Shown here one piece after another: positions 23,636 through 35,905 of a stretch of 64,000 nt of DNA. The notes under the pieces were generated by a model. The model worked only from the letters and a program-made list of their open reading frames with translations, searched no databases and was not told where the DNA came from. Where the stretch lies: contig OZ022261.1 in the NCBI GenBank assembly GCA_963978905.1, positions 28,827,686 through 28,891,685 of the forward strand, read 5' to 3'. Positions within the stretch are counted from its first letter, which is position 1; every line of letters starts with the position of its first letter. The stretch comes from Trichostrongylus colubriformis (Eukaryota > Nematoda > Chromadorea > Rhabditida > Trichostrongylidae). A program made the position numbers and the translations under genes.

Positions 23636-26220
23636 TATCACAGTACCGAGCAAGGCGAATTTTCGCAATGAACAGGTTACGGATTACTTTACATTAGCAC
23701 AGTGGATACCATCTCTATCGTTTCAATTTTGTGAGTATTCTAGTGGCTTGAGTCCAGAAGTACGCTCTTCGTAACATATGAAAATGCTGTAGAACAACGT
23801 AGTTTGCTAAAGATGTTAACATGGCTGAGTTATGCCGAAAACATCGGAAGGGCTAAATTTGGCAAATTGCGGGGTATGAAAGCAGGGGTGCTCAGCAGAG
23901 CTAAAGTAGAGAAAGAGCGAAATAAAACGGCGGAATTCCCAAGAAATAGGTAAGCGAAACCCCCTTCCTTTTTGCCCCTCTCCGTTACTAACCTGGGGTA
24001 GATTGCAGACGGGCAAGAGGCTAAATCAGCCGGCCGCGAACTTAGTCCCGAGCAGCACGCCAGGCTGATGAACTGCGGAACGACACGCCGTGCTGCGAAA
24101 TCGTGATAAGATCACGATCGCGCTTTTTCAGTGCGAATTTCACCGCATGAAATCCCTTCTGAAGTGGAAGGTTTGGTTCCAAAGAGCATGTATTCACTGT
24201 TCTCATTTCTCCTTACCCCTACCGCTGCCTTCAACACACAGTATTCACGATATGGACCCATGACCTGGGCAGAAAATCGGTAAAAGCAAAATATCAAGCG
24301 CTTGTTTATATTGTTGTATAGGATTTAGACAATCACTGTGCCTACATTCGAATGCTCCCTCTCATGAATGTCTCCTTATCTATTATTCACTTTCATTATT
24401 CACTGCTTCCATCGCCATGCTCCAGCAGTTTTTTCCCCCAATGAATCCACTTGTTTTGGGTTTCGGATGGTTGCCCAGTTACAACACCCTACCTGAAATC
24501 CGCTATTCTTTCGGTTACATCTATTCTTTGTGGGGTGAGCGTTTGCATATTTTAAGTTGGGATGTATATTATGCATGCACTAAGTTCACCTGCGATCCTT
24601 ATTTCCCATCCCCACTCAATCCTATGAAAGTGCATTTAAAAACATGAAAAAAAGCACTTTTGATCCTTCAAGATTCTTCACTCTCAACCAGCCGTCCTCA
24701 AAATTTCGTGCTCAAAGGGGGGGGGGGACGGAAGAAGGCTCACGGCTGATTCAGCATTTAGTCCTTAAACTTTTCAGCCTAGCTAACAATAAGCAAGGCA
24801 GACGTGATGAGTTGCCGTGGCGGAGAGAGCAAATACGGGAACAAAAAATGGATGCGGTTTCAGCGTGGCTTTCGAGTACATGGGGCTCAAAATTTTGAAA
24901 TTTTGAGAAGACTGTTATTGCGTGCTCGTTCCACAACAGGCGCTGAGTAAAATGATACGCTATGATATTTGATGTATAATACAATAAAAGGAGGACAAAC
25001 TTGTACTAATTACCAGGGACTTTCTCACCAGAGATCACCAAAGTCGCTCAACACTTGTGCACAGTGGTAGTTTGTCCTATGCAAGAATACCGTGTTGTCT
25101 CGAAGCGAAGGGGGTGCGTGGCGATTGGCCGAATTTTCGCCTCGCGGCGCCGTCAATACGACCTGCCGCAGTCGTTTGAAATTCAGCTTAAAGACAGTGA
25201 TAGGGGTAATGTGAGTGATAAGGAATCACTAGAAGGAATCATTCACTTTGAAACTAGGGGTATAGGAAGCCTATCTGAGGCGAAATCCCCCGCGAATGGC
25301 GCGCCTCTGAGCTGTGGCAGAGGCGGCCTTTGTAGCTCCAGCCGACTTTCTTGGCTCGGTCTACCTCATATCGACTGATTGGCTGGCGTGGGAATGAGGT
25401 ATCACTGCCCGCTTTCTCAGTTTTATGCTTGAAGCTCACTCCTGAGAGCAGATATTGTCGTATTTCCGAACATCCCTTCGTGATTACGATTTGACAACAT
25501 GCCAGTGGAAAACTAGTCCGAGCCAACCGCCTTTTGACGGGAAAACCGTCCAAGTCGAGAATCAGCGATAGGAAGGGGGTCTTATTTCTCGGATCCTCAG
25601 CTATTTCCTCTCGTTTTTCTTCACCGTCGTATTACTAGCCATCTAGACTTTCAAATTCACTACAATTCTCACTATTCGTCCGAATTTCCCCTATCACTGC
25701 CTTTGAGACGCAATAAGCTCGTATCGTGAAGGATCTTCGAAAGATTGCAGGTTGGATGCTTCGGAAGTTAGCCTATGCTGTTGTTAGTGTTTCAACACAT
25801 AAAGTTGCAAACGGCCCGCCCTCGCCGCGGACGGCGCGCGAAAATTCGAGCAATCGCCACACACCCACGCCAAAGAGCTTGGCGCCCGGGTCACAGAACT
25901 TTGAAGATTCACTTCACTAGGCGCCGGCGCCTGTGACTCGGGCGCCAGTCGGTTTTGCACCAAATGAGCATCATATTCGCTTTCTACGAGTGAGACTACT
26001 AGTGAGTACAGTTTTCTAACCAAATCGGAATGTCCACGAAAATCACCTCCCCTGGGAGACGGTTGGGACACTAATCTAGGCCGCTCCAATCATTTTATAC
26101 TGAAGTACAACACCTGCTCATAAAATGTGGAACTTATCCGGATCTTGAAGGATAGGTCAGTTGGACATCATAATTTTGGAAGGAGCTGGTCAACTGGTCA
26201 CTTGACCACGCCTAATAAAA
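23636..26220. other. Accessory stretch with dispersed repeat pieces
   Basis: The part at about 23815-24115 belongs to a dispersed repeat also seen at about 36415-36690 (shared GGGGTGCTCAGCAG-like and CGGCACGCCGTGCT-like words). Parts near 25100-25190 and 25815-25870 look like ends of the TCGATTGGTCG element family. A run of about 11 G sits near 24716. No gene is supported. Confidence 0.45.
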
Positions 26221-26223
26221 GTA

Positions 26224-27475
26224 TTAGGTTGTCCCAAAAGTCTTGTGGGTTTTTTTCGATCATCACTTTTTATTATTTTTTCCTCCAACAAACAACAATC
26301 AGGCAACAACGTATCCACCATTTTTATCGACAATACTCTGCCCCCCTATTGGTAGATCGTTGATTCCCTCCTTCCAGAACTCTTGGTTCTGAGATCCGAA
26401 GAAGTCAGCGATCGCCTTTGCAAGCATATCATAATCGGCGAATTTTCTCTTGGCCAGGAAGGATTCAAGAGGATGGGTAAGGTGATAGTCAGAAGGGGCA
26501 ATGTCTGGAGAGTATGGCGGGTGGGGCAGCACATCCCAGCCGGGCTCCTGTAGGTTGCCCTGGGTACACTTCTCGACGTATGGGTGGGCGTTGTCATGGA
26601 AGAGGGTGACCGCGGACTTTCTCATGCGCTTTTCTCGAATAGCGACGGCGATCTGCTGGAGCTGGTGGGCGTATACGGAAGCGGGTACTGTCTCGCCTTG
26701 TGCCGCACCTCTTGAAAAAGCATTCCTTCCGCGTCCAGAAGCAACAGAGTAGAATCTTCCTCGGATGGAGGTCGGGCATGGACTGCGTTGGCGGCTCGGC
26801 GTCACGTAGCAGCCAAAAGGCGCGGGATGCGTTGGTATCGTACATGTCCCAGCTATCATCACCCGTAGCACGATAGACGAGAAAGTCGTTGCGATGCGGG
26901 CGGAGCAGCAGCGATTGACAGATGCTCACACAGGCACTTACGTGAGCATCCGTCAGGGCGTGAGGTCCATCGCGACAGCACCTTCCGATAACCGGTCTTG
27001 TGGAGGCGACGATTTACGGTTATGGGTGCTTGTCCATTCCTCTCTTCCAGCTCGCGCATGGTAGTTTCAGGATCGGCGCAAGCGGCGGAGAGCAGCGTCT
27101 CGTCGTCGGATGCGTGAGGGCGTCCCGTGCGTGGCTTGCCTTCCATGACAATCTCGCCGTTGCTGAGACTGATGAGCTAGGGGCGCACGGTCTCGTAGCT
27201 CACACATCCCTTGCCCCATGCAGCGTTAATGGAGTCGCAAGCTTCCGTCGCTTTGCTGCCCCTAGACCACTCATTGTAGATGACACCGCGTGTTGGGTGG
27301 GTATCGACTACGAGCACTGTACCTTTCTCCACGGAATCTGGTGGGTCAATATATATTTTACTAGGAAGCTTAGAGAACGTTCTACCATATTCTTGAGCCG
27401 CCTCGACCTGTCTCGAAGTGCACAGGAGTTATTGATTTTTTAGAAAAATCCTACAAGACTTTTGGGACAACCTAG
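26224..27475 (-). mobile_element. mariner transposon with damaged transposase, bandit-like
   Basis: The element is 1252 bp with ends TTAGGTTGTCCCAAAAGTCT and a near-perfect inverted partner, flanked by TA (26222-26223 and 27476-27477). The transposase reads on the minus strand in several frames. It has a GRPHASDDETL link near 27120, TGDDSW holding the first catalytic Asp near 26865, HDNAHPYV holding the second near 26590, and SPDIAPSDYHL holding the third at mariner D34D-like spacing near 26490. Frameshifts separate these blocks, so the enzyme is not made intact. The TIR and sequence style recall the 'bandit' mariner described from Ancylostoma caninum; that link is from memory. Confidence 0.88.
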
Positions 27476-27477
27476 TA

Positions 27478-28176
27478 TAAAAGAAAGCCTTGGGACTCTG
27501 TCAAGAGAATTGTCCTGCAAATGTGGAGAGCAGGTTTGAGATCAGTGTCCGAAAACGCGGTAATGATTTGTATCTCATTACAAACGGCCACTTCGACTTC
27601 GGACCGTTTCTGTGCCTCTCCGCAGGCACCTCTGCGTAAGTACTTCTCTTTATATCTCACAAGGTACACACGGAGAGGTACTTTGGCCTCCCCCAAACAA
27701 AACTGCTTCTCTCCTTTCAGAATATCATCCTTCTTCTGGGTTTATTTATTTTGAAAGCAGTCATTATCATGGAACCATCGCAGAAGGGATAAGATATCTA
27801 CAGTCCGTGTGAATTTTATATATGCGTTTCCAGGTGCTGGGAAAAATAAGATTTTCTTCAAGCGAATGCTCAACAACTTTTTCTTTATTATTAACTAACA
27901 GAGTAAACCACCTATGTACAAACAACAATCACAGATGCAAATGAGTCAGCTTTCTCAGTTTTGTTGTAGAACTTCTCTTTAATAAGGGAAAAACTTACAT
28001 GAGGAGGAAAAACTTACTAAAAACATGCAAGAGTTTGAAATTTCCTTGACAGCCGACTTGCGGTCAAAAAATCGGCATAGCAGCAACCTCAGAACCATAG
28101 ATTTTGTCCATTTTCGCTATTTGGCAGAGTTCGACAAATTTCGTTCTTGTCTGTTCCTTACATTTGTTCCACACTA
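27478..28176. other. Stretch without recognised gene
   Basis: Near 27540-27610 there is a partial match to the arm of the 1.1-kb foldback element at 19768-20860. Otherwise nothing is supported. Confidence 0.4.
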
Positions 28177-28272
28177 CATCGACATCGACGGCCTCCCCTA
28201 CATCGACGATATTGCCTTAATAGTGGACAGCAAGGAAAAAATGCTCAAAAGAAACGAAAAGATTCTCACCTA
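28177..28272 (+). pseudogene. Reverse transcriptase palm fragment (LINE remnant)
   Basis: One frame reads IDIDGLPYIDDIALIVDSKE and then KMLKRNEKIL before a stop. The YxDDIALI core with a following Asp-Ser and helix-like tail matches the catalytic C motif of LINE reverse transcriptases. Flanking sequence is too decayed to place it in a family. It differs from the RTE copy at 13.8 kb, whose motif is FADDIIL. Confidence 0.4.
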
Positions 28273-28676
28273 ATATTTCTCACAATTTTTTTGTTTTTCT
28301 TTACTTTTGTTTGTCCCATGGGTACTGACTCGTTGTCTAATATTTCCTTATTATTGATGAATGGTCTCTTTACAGATGAACTAATTCTACTACTTTTTGC
28401 CGAATGCTGACACTTTGTATCAAAATATTAAGCCACAATTCTGAAAGCGAAATGTATTTTCATCCACAAACCGTTTTCATCCGTTTCATCAGAAGATACA
28501 CCTCAGCGAAATTTGTCTGGAACATAGAAGCCATGACGTAACGCGATCGCATCCTAGCCTATGCATTCTTGAAGACCCTCTAATGTTATTCTCGCGGTTC
28601 ACTACGCTTCTTCTCGGTGCGCTGGTTTCATGTATTCTTCATTGTTGAATATTTCAGGATACGTAACTGACCCAGG

Positions 28677-28754
28677 ATGAGTGACCGCATATTGCTGGTT
28701 CTCCTCCTCTTTGCCGTTCTAACTCTTTTAAGCCATGGATCTGAAGATTCTAAG
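28677..28754 (+). CDS. Signal-peptide first exon of a small secreted protein
   Basis: The exon starts at ATG and encodes MSDRILLVLLLFAVLTLLSH followed by GSEDSK: a short polar start, a leucine-rich core and a likely signal-peptidase region near Ser-His-Gly. It ends exactly at a GTGAGA donor. A TTTCAG sits about 20 bases before the ATG and could serve as a trans-splice acceptor. The next exon was not found. The following kilobases contain AT-rich DNA, a mitochondrial insertion at 29455 and a TIR element at 30525. The gene may therefore be cut off or have a long intron. The product is unknown; it is predicted to enter the secretory pathway. Confidence 0.5.
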
Positions 28755-29454
28755 GTGAGAAAGAATAGGATAATTACCCACCATCCGCTTTGACTATACA
28801 GTTTTCTGGAAACGGCACTTCCCATTTATCCTCTTTCCAATTAAAAGATGTTCATCGAAATTCGAGAAAAACTCATTTGATTTGAAACCTTGTGAGGCGG
28901 CAATGTGCTACTGAGAGTAATACATGGCATAAGAAAATCTTTGAGCTTCGGTCATTGTACGGTATAATACCCCCCATAAGTTTTCGAAAAAACGCAGATC
29001 CGCTTTTTTCGTTTTTTTTTACTATGACTCGTTTTCATTTGATCTTCCAATAAATACATATTATTCAAATCAGCTCATCGAGCTCTGTGAAATGACCTTT
29101 TCGAGCTTTCAAAAAACTAAAATTTTATTTTTTTGCATGCACAAAGTGCTAGTGAGCACTCTCTAAAGAGCGACAGGAGTAACCAGGAATAATCATAACC
29201 AGGAACGAAACTGCCCCTAACATACCTCAGCAATTCATACAGACTATCCTATTCAAAGCTCAATAAAGATTAGGTTTTTATTCTTCGAGGGTGATGTTGA
29301 TCGTTCGGTATCACTTTTCCCGATTGCTATGGTAATCATCAGTTGTGATTGGTTGAAAACAACTTTAGGCCTCAATAATCTTACTTCATTCGAGAAAACT
29401 TCATCTGCTTTAAAGGCACCATTAGGGGTAAGGGAAAACCGAGATCTGGAAGTA

Positions 29455-29720
<266 letters not shown>

Positions 29721-29737
29721 AAGTTTAAACTTAACTA

Positions 29738-29792
29738 AAATTACAAAGCTTTAACTTTAAAATTTGTTTTCAAAACAAATTATTTATAATTT
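29738..29792 (-). tRNA. trnS2: Mitochondrial tRNA-Ser(UCN) copy inside the NUMT
   Basis: On the minus strand a 55-nt sequence folds as a nematode mitochondrial serine tRNA. It has a 6-bp acceptor stem (AAATTA with TAATTT), no D-arm, the anticodon arm TTTGT-TTTGAAA-ACAAA with anticodon TGA, and a T-arm from AAAG..CTTT. Loss of the D-arm is normal for nematode mitochondrial tRNA-Ser. It lies directly after rrnS, as in chromadorean mitochondrial genomes. Here it is a nuclear copy and presumably inactive. Confidence 0.8.
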
Positions 29793-30160
29793 TTCATTAA
29801 ATTCAGGTTCCCCTAAATTTACTTTACTACAACTTACTCCCCTGGGGGCAATTGATGGATGATTTGTACCATTCCCAAATAATCTTCAAAAAATCATAAA
29901 AATTTTTTTACTGTCTTTTACATTTTCATATTAACATCACACTAATAATCCACAACATATATTATTGTAGGTCAAATTTAAACTTATATATTAACCAAAT
30001 ATATATCTATTTTTTTAAGTTATTTTTTAATTTTTATTATATTTCTTAAAAATATAATAAACGATCATACATGAGCCTATAATATTAGTAAATAATGAGG
30101 GTTCTCATAAAACACAAAGTTAAAATAAAAAACATTTCTCATCTTAAAAAAATGTTCTCT
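29793..30160 (-). pseudogene. rrnS: Mitochondrial small-subunit rRNA 3' part (NUMT)
   Basis: On the minus strand the region ends with GGTACAAATCATCCATCA, AGTAAGTTGTAGTAAAG and TTAGGGGAACCTGA, which correspond to the conserved 3' end of mitochondrial small-subunit rRNA before trnS2. Upstream sequence is very AT-rich, as expected. Only roughly half an rRNA gene is present, and the inner limit near 30160 is approximate. Confidence 0.72.
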
Positions 30161-30229
30161 GAAACGAACCTTCTACTTCAGAAGGGGTCACATGTGGTGA
30201 AAATCGCATAAAAAAAGCGCGACTTGGGG

Positions 30230-30520
30230 TCTTATGGCGGCCCCGCAGCTCGCCATGCCGTTATGCCGTTATGCGCCCGGGGGAGTCGACGTGGAGGGGC
30301 GGGACAACAATCGCGGCCGGCTGGTTGAGACTCTGGCCTGTCTTCAGTCCACTCCGATCAGAGACGCAGAGGACAAGAGAGATAAGGGGGAATTTCGGGT
30401 TCCTACTTCTTGGTTTTTTCGCCGTTTTATGTCGTTCTTTTTCTACTGTTATATTACTGAGCACCTCTACTTCCGTAATCCCTCAATTTGCCACATTTCC
30501 CCTAACGGTGTCTTTAAACA
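30230..30520. repeat. Dispersed GC-rich repeat piece next to TIR element
   Basis: Contains words shared, in reverse orientation, with the repeats at 23.8-24.1 kb and 36.4-36.7 kb (CCTACTTCTTGGTTTTTTCG and ATTACTGAGCACCTCTACTT-like). The 745-bp TIR element copy 2 follows directly. Only the relation between these copies is supported. Confidence 0.5.
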
Positions 30521-30524
30521 ACTG

Positions 30525-31267
30525 TTCAGGGGGTGCCAAAAAAGGTAATTTTGTTCACGGCTCACTTCCACTGAGCACAAGAAACAGAGGGTAATGGAAG
30601 TGATGAAAGTATAAGGATGAAATATCCCCGAAATGCTCCTTCAGAGACAGGAGCAAGATGAGACTTGCTACTTTCACCTTCATCAAAATACGGAGCATTC
30701 GGTCGGCGCGGTCGGGCTTCAGAGCACCTACCGTACCAAGCTTCGCTTAGAACAGTGGAGCCAGGTTCCGTGGTAGGTCTTTGTGGGAAGCTTCCTGAGG
30801 ACTGGCCTCTCGGTTCGTGGAAGTCACAGAGCCCCTACTGCTTGGACAGAGCTGCTATGATCCGGAGTGTCATTTTCATGCCTCAAACCCGCCTCCGAAG
30901 GGGTTTTAGTGGTAATGGCACGTTTTGGTTCTTGGAAACAAAGGATGTTGGGAGCTTGGAAAAAACGAATACTCAACGGCACCACCCAATATGAATCCCC
31001 TCAGGTACCCAGAATGAACAGACCCTAGCAAGATTATGAGCGAAGGCGACGAGATTTCGCATTTGCCGACTTGCAGTGAAATATTATGTTCACTAGAAAA
31101 AAGCACCCGATCCTGCTCATGCAGAAGGCTGTTACGGAGTTTAGTGATAGAGTTAGGTTTGTTCTTTAATTTGGGGATGGAGATATCTCGTCAGAACTTG
31201 CTGAAGATCGACTAAAGTAGGGTCGAAAGTGGTGGAGAAAAAATTACTAGATTCTGGCATTCCTGTA
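30525..31267 (+). mobile_element. 745-bp TIR element, copy 2
   Basis: It matches 22891-23635 along its length in the same orientation, including the inner word TGGAAGTCACAGAGCCCCT. The left end, TCAGGGGGTGCCAAAAAAGG, is intact, while the right end (TGGCATTCCTGTA) has decayed. There is no coding frame of note. Confidence 0.8.
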
Positions 31268-31684
31268 TAACTTATTTATGTGTGAAGCTCATACATCATG
31301 ACCATGAGTGAAATCACTCCCTTTCAAACATTTTGCCATTCTACACTGTCCAACACATTCATTTCGTAGCGAAAAAAGTAGTGTTAGGCCTTCCGCAGTG
31401 ATATGCCAGTGGAGTAACCAAACGATAAAGACAACACTGTAGTTTTTACAAGAAGTACACAGGTCTTCAATGCCAGTATCTAACTTCTTCTTTTTACTGC
31501 TCCGAGCTTCGGATCATACGGACTAACCCCAACTCAAAATTAAATATTATGGTTTTTTATTTGAAGCAACCTTGCATTATATCGGGCAATCGCACTAGAC
31601 TAATGTGTAATGTGTCATGTTAATACACCAGCAACAGGAGTTGAATTTTTCACTCCTTTTCAAAACTTTTCATGTCGTTCTCGC

Positions 31685-32005
31685 CGTTGCTGGAGTTGAC
31701 AACCAGCAGGGCACGGTCTCGTAGCTCACACATCCCTTGCACTATGCAGCGTTGATGGAGTTGCAAGCTTCCATCGCTTTGGTGCCGCGAGACCACTCAC
31801 AGTAGATGACACCGCTTCTTTGGTGAGTATCGACTATGGGCATCGCAGCCTTCTCCACGGAATCTGGCGGGTCGATATACTATACTTTGTTAGAAAGCTT
31901 AGAGAAGGATCTACCATACTTCTGACCCGCCTAGATCTGCCTAGAAGTTAATAAGAGTTATTGATGGTTTTGAAAAAATCCTACAAGACCTTAGGGACAA
32001 CCTAA
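31685..32005 (-). mobile_element. Fragment of a second bandit-like mariner (5' end)
   Basis: Corresponds to about 27155-27475 of the complete copy, including the TIR end reading ACCTTAGGGACAACCTAA and a flanking TA at 32006. It lacks the catalytic half. Sequence divergence from the complete copy looks larger than 10%, so it is an older insertion. Confidence 0.8.
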
Positions 32006-33370
32006 TATTATATTCAGAACCATATACAGCCATCGTTCGTTGAGCTCCTTTCAGTCATTCGGGAACTAAAACTAGGGAATATCGATCGGTCACCGGAAAA
32101 CGTTTCCGTCCCTGCGAAAATGTGACGGGTGTTTTCGCTGAATTCCAGCGGCGAATAGCCCCAGTGTGGGTGGCATAGTGAGAGGGATGTGTGTTGATCG
32201 GACAGATGTGCCGCATCCACCACGCAGTAAACTACGAGAGCTTGATGACGTGGATGGCTCCCACGTTAAAAATAACATCGGAGAGCCTGATAAAAATGCC
32301 TTAAGTATCATTGTACAGAATTCGACACGAAATGTTGCTCTTGAAATACAATCAAGAACCTCCTCGAAGTGATCAACGAACTCTGACAATCGTCTCCAAT
32401 TTGTCCCATTTCCCCAGAATGACATAATGTAGTGTTAAATTTTTCGTAAGTTTTTGATGATTTACTGATGCCCACGCTTGACTGTACAATGAGACAGATT
32501 AACTTTGATCAAACCATTCTTACTGATCATTCTAACTGTATAAGTAAAATATAATATACAGTCTGACCCCTCGATCTCGAAGCGATTCCTCGACAAGTAT
32601 TGTTCTTTTCACGACCTCCACACTGAGTTTGGAAAGGAATTTTGACTCGCACTCACCGCGCCGCTCACCGCGCGCGGTCGCGCGGAAATTCGACCAATTG
32701 ACCTCCACCCTGAGTTTGGAAAGGAATTTGACCATTCTTACTGATCATTCTAACTGTATAAGTAAAATATATTTATACAGCCTTGGAAAAGAATATTTGA
32801 GTAAAAATATTCGAAATATTAGTATTTATGTTGCTTTTCTAATTTCTTGACAGAGTCAACAAATTCTGATGGTATCACCAACTTGTTCCAGTGTCCCAAT
32901 ATTATTGCATTAGAGTGTACAATGATAAATAAATCAATTATTTAACTAATAAGTAAATTAAATGAATGGCATCATTGTTTCTGATCAATTAAATTTAGAG
33001 TATGGCTCCAGATACCTTATTCGGCATCTTGGAGCACTTCTTTTCACTGTGGACTGTTGCGGCTAAGGCTCAGTGTCTGACCCTCTGCGCATATTTTTGT
33101 CATCTATTCAAGTCAAAAAAGCAAAAGCTTGACTTTGTTTTTGACGAATTCTCAAAGTTTTTTGATAACTGGAACAACTGACTTCGATTCACTCTCCAGG
33201 CTTTTTGCAGTTGCGAGTAAGAACAAAAGAATGCAGCCATCCTGTTCGAGCGGAACAGGAGGATTCCTGTGCGCAGTGAATGATTACACATTTATTTTAG
33301 TAATACTTTTTGCATTTCGAAAATTTTTTGTATTTTAGGTTTCTATGAAGTTGTATAGAAGTTCAAACAA
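32006..33370. other. AT-rich stretch with partial element ends
   Basis: A duplicated block around 32595-32665 and 32700-32770 shares TGAGTTTGGAAAGGAATTT and surrounds a GC-rich end of the TCGATTGGTCG element family (32645-32700). No gene is supported. Confidence 0.4.
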
Positions 33371-33372
33371 TT

Positions 33373-33505
33373 ACAGTCCATTTCCCGACGGCTGGCAGGG
33401 CGAGGCCTACGGACTTGGATGAACGTGTATCGATCTCTCTCACCCCGCCACACTCTCACCCAAGTCTGTAGGTCACGCCCTGCCAGCCTTCGGGAACTGG
33501 ACTGT
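33373..33505. mobile_element. 133-bp palindromic MITE, ACAGTCCATTTC family, copy 1
   Basis: Near-perfect inverted arms run from ACAGTCCATTTCC inward (GGCTGGCAGGGCG, then CTACGGACTTGG) and are mirrored to GGACTGT at 33505. A second copy lies at 63083-63212. Confidence 0.8.
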
Positions 33506-33754
33506 ATGTGAGTTCTCAAGACAAAGTTCACGCGAAACGAGTTTAACTCAACCAGACTTGTCAAAAGCGCAGCTCGTATATAGAAACTGGGAAAAAAAAC
33601 AACTACGAAGTTTGAGGAACGTAAGAAGGAATCGATACAACAAAGGAAAGAGAGCTACCTTTGAAAGAGAGCAATGATATGAGTTCCGTGCGAGTAACTC
33701 ATTCAAATCTGGAAGCACGCTAATCGAGAAGGTGTTGAACTTGACATGAGTTTC

Positions 33755-34299
33755 GGGGTGGGGGCCGATTGGTCGAATTTTCGCTTCGCGGCGTCGCACT
33801 GGCGGCGCCGGCAGTACAAGTCGTTTGGGATCCGCTCTGGAAGTGGGCTGGTACCGTGTAAACCTTTAAAGACTGCACCTTTTATAGCACATGTTGTGAA
33901 TTAGAATTTCATAAGACTGCAATATGAGCTCTCCATCGTCCTGCAAAGCTAATAAAGGCATAGCTATCACTGCTTCTATTGTTCATGAGTTTGTTGTTGA
34001 TTGTTGTGTTATCTTGATAGGTCGTCAACTGTCAATAATCTTGAAGAAACTTCTATGGATACTCACTGCGGAATGAGAGAGAACAATAACATTTAAATTA
34101 CCTTTAGTATTACAGTTCTCTCAGACAGCATAAGAACAAAAGCAAATAGCCGCCCGCACTGAAGATAGGTGCAATCTGTAGAGGTCCCTTACGGTATCAG
34201 CCCACTGTGTCTTGAGCGGAATTCTAAACGACTCGCACTCGCCGCGCCGCTCACCGCGCGCGGTCGCGCGGAAATTCGACCAATCGACCTCCACCCTGA
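33755..34299 (-). mobile_element. 545-bp non-autonomous element, copy 2
   Basis: The inverse of the copy at 18482-19026, with the same length and the same internal words (AGAAACTTCTATGGAT and GAATGAGAGAGAACAA). One end carries GATTGGTCGAATTTTCGC, the other GAAATTCGACCAATCGAC. Confidence 0.7.
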
Positions 34300-35435
34300 G
34301 TTTTGGCTACCGTGGGGCCATTTTAAAATCGCCTATTCTTGATTTGGTCAATATTAGTAGAGTGAAAGTAGAGAAGTTAAGAGTAAAAAGTTGTGATGGA
34401 GATGTGGATCGCTCAAATTTCCATTTTTCAATTCTCAACCTTCATTATTGCACTGTATTAACACATTTCGAGAACTCTTGTGAGCTTTTTTGAAGTTTCG
34501 TGTCCGATTCCCACGCTTCCATTGAACTTTACAATGGAGCAGATGTAGTTTGATCTTACTTGCAGTGCTACTAAACCTGTGTAACACACACCGCACGCCG
34601 ATGATGACTAATCGTGTTCGTACGACGATTTTTCCATAAAAAGTCTTTTAAACTAATATCATAATCAAATTTAATGCTAGCCATCCAACCCGAAGGTATG
34701 AGCGGTAATAAAATGGAATTGAACAAAAGTAGCTGCAATAGGATAAAAATTATATCTAATTGTTCGCTAAAAAGAAAAATGGGCTTTTTATTATTGGCTG
34801 TTTCAAACCTAGTGAAATGAGCTTAATCTAATGAGTGATTGCTTTAGATAAGCCCATGTAAGAAAACAGAAAAAGCGACATAGACTGCCTCCTTATGCTC
34901 TCCCCTATATACCCATGTTTTATCATGCAATTTGTCTATAATTACTTTAAATTTTGATTTTTTTGCGGAAATCATCTTCGAGTCACAGTGATGCAACCGC
35001 TTTTGCCCGAAATTTGTTCTGAAATATTCCACTTCAAAACATCTGGACAGCAGACATTCGCTCGAATTCTTATGAACGTTCGCTTCAATGTTCACGCTCT
35101 TCTGCGAATATATGTGTGTATATCGGATAAAATAGAGGGTCGTGTATGAGTGTGTATATCGGATAAAATAGAGGGTCGTGTATGAGGATACTCAAAACAG
35201 GTCACCGCGACGACCTGCGAACTGGATCACAAGCGCGCTGCAGGTTTAGTTTGGTCCAATCCTGAAATGGCAGCGTACCATAAGCCCGCTCCTCGTGTGA
35301 TCTGATTAATTTAAAAATTTCCTCTGGTCTCCATGTGCTGTAGCCCTAAACAATGGAAGAGCAGCTCGAACGAAAAATAGCTGGTCTTTCAGCAAACTTA
35401 GCGCGATCAGTTTTTTATAAATGTTCACATTACAG
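34300..35435. other. AT-rich stretch with a 36-bp tandem duplication
   Basis: At 35115-35186 a 36-bp unit starting TGTGTATATCGGATAAAATA occurs twice without any difference. No gene exon is certain; an ATG-led frame at 35354 runs into the exon at 35436 but would need a 26-nt intron to join it in frame, which is too short. Confidence 0.45.
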
Positions 35436-35905
35436 GTTGCAAAGTCGCGAGTCAGACGATGTGCGCAACAGCTAAATATGGCCATGACATTGCAGTGTCG
35501 TTCAATTACTGACGAATCTTGTGAACTGATTCGAGAACTGTATGGTGAGCGCCTTTCTCTGAGGCACAGCCTTGAACTACCTTTTTGTCAAATACTCAAC
35601 CCCTATCATTGATCGTTCACCTATTTTTCAATTACAATTCCGCTTGATCCTTTGGGATCGATGCGTATAGCAATGGATTCGAGAGGAGTTATAATTTGGA
35701 TATGATTCACCTCGTTTTCAAGGTGTGACGTCATGTCCAACTGCACCTCATACAGATAACAGTATGATGAAAGAGGAAAGTACAAATTGTTTCAGCACTA
35801 GATGCTCCTCTTGATCCGGAGGATCGGGACCGACTCTTGGAGCGGAAATGCTGTGAGCGTCGTTGCTCTCTTCAAGTACTGCGTTCATTCTGTTGCTTGA
35901 TCTAA
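35436..35905 (+). CDS. Candidate small gene, two exons seen, function unknown
   Basis: Exon 35436-35544 follows a TTACAG acceptor and ends at a GTGAGC donor. Exon 35796-35905 follows TTTCAG and keeps the frame to a TAA. The joined reading includes VAKSRVRRCAQQLNMAMTLQ, then CRSITDESCELIRELY, ALDAPLDPEDRDRLLERK, CCERRC and RSFCCLI. The sequence is soluble, charged and has about nine cysteines, most of them near the end. I recognise no family. The 5' exon with the start codon is not identified. A second possible donor (CTGTGAGC) at about 35853 would end the last exon earlier and send it to another exon. Clean borders and matched phase are the main support. Confidence 0.42.

Noticed and set aside
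30234..30994. Plus-strand frames of about 105 codons
   Set aside because: They lie in a dispersed repeat and in the 745-bp TIR element, and the second copy of the element does not keep the frame.
35115..35186. Direct repeat considered as the start of a CRISPR-like array
   Set aside because: Only two immediate copies with no spacers; a simple tandem duplication in a eukaryotic genome.
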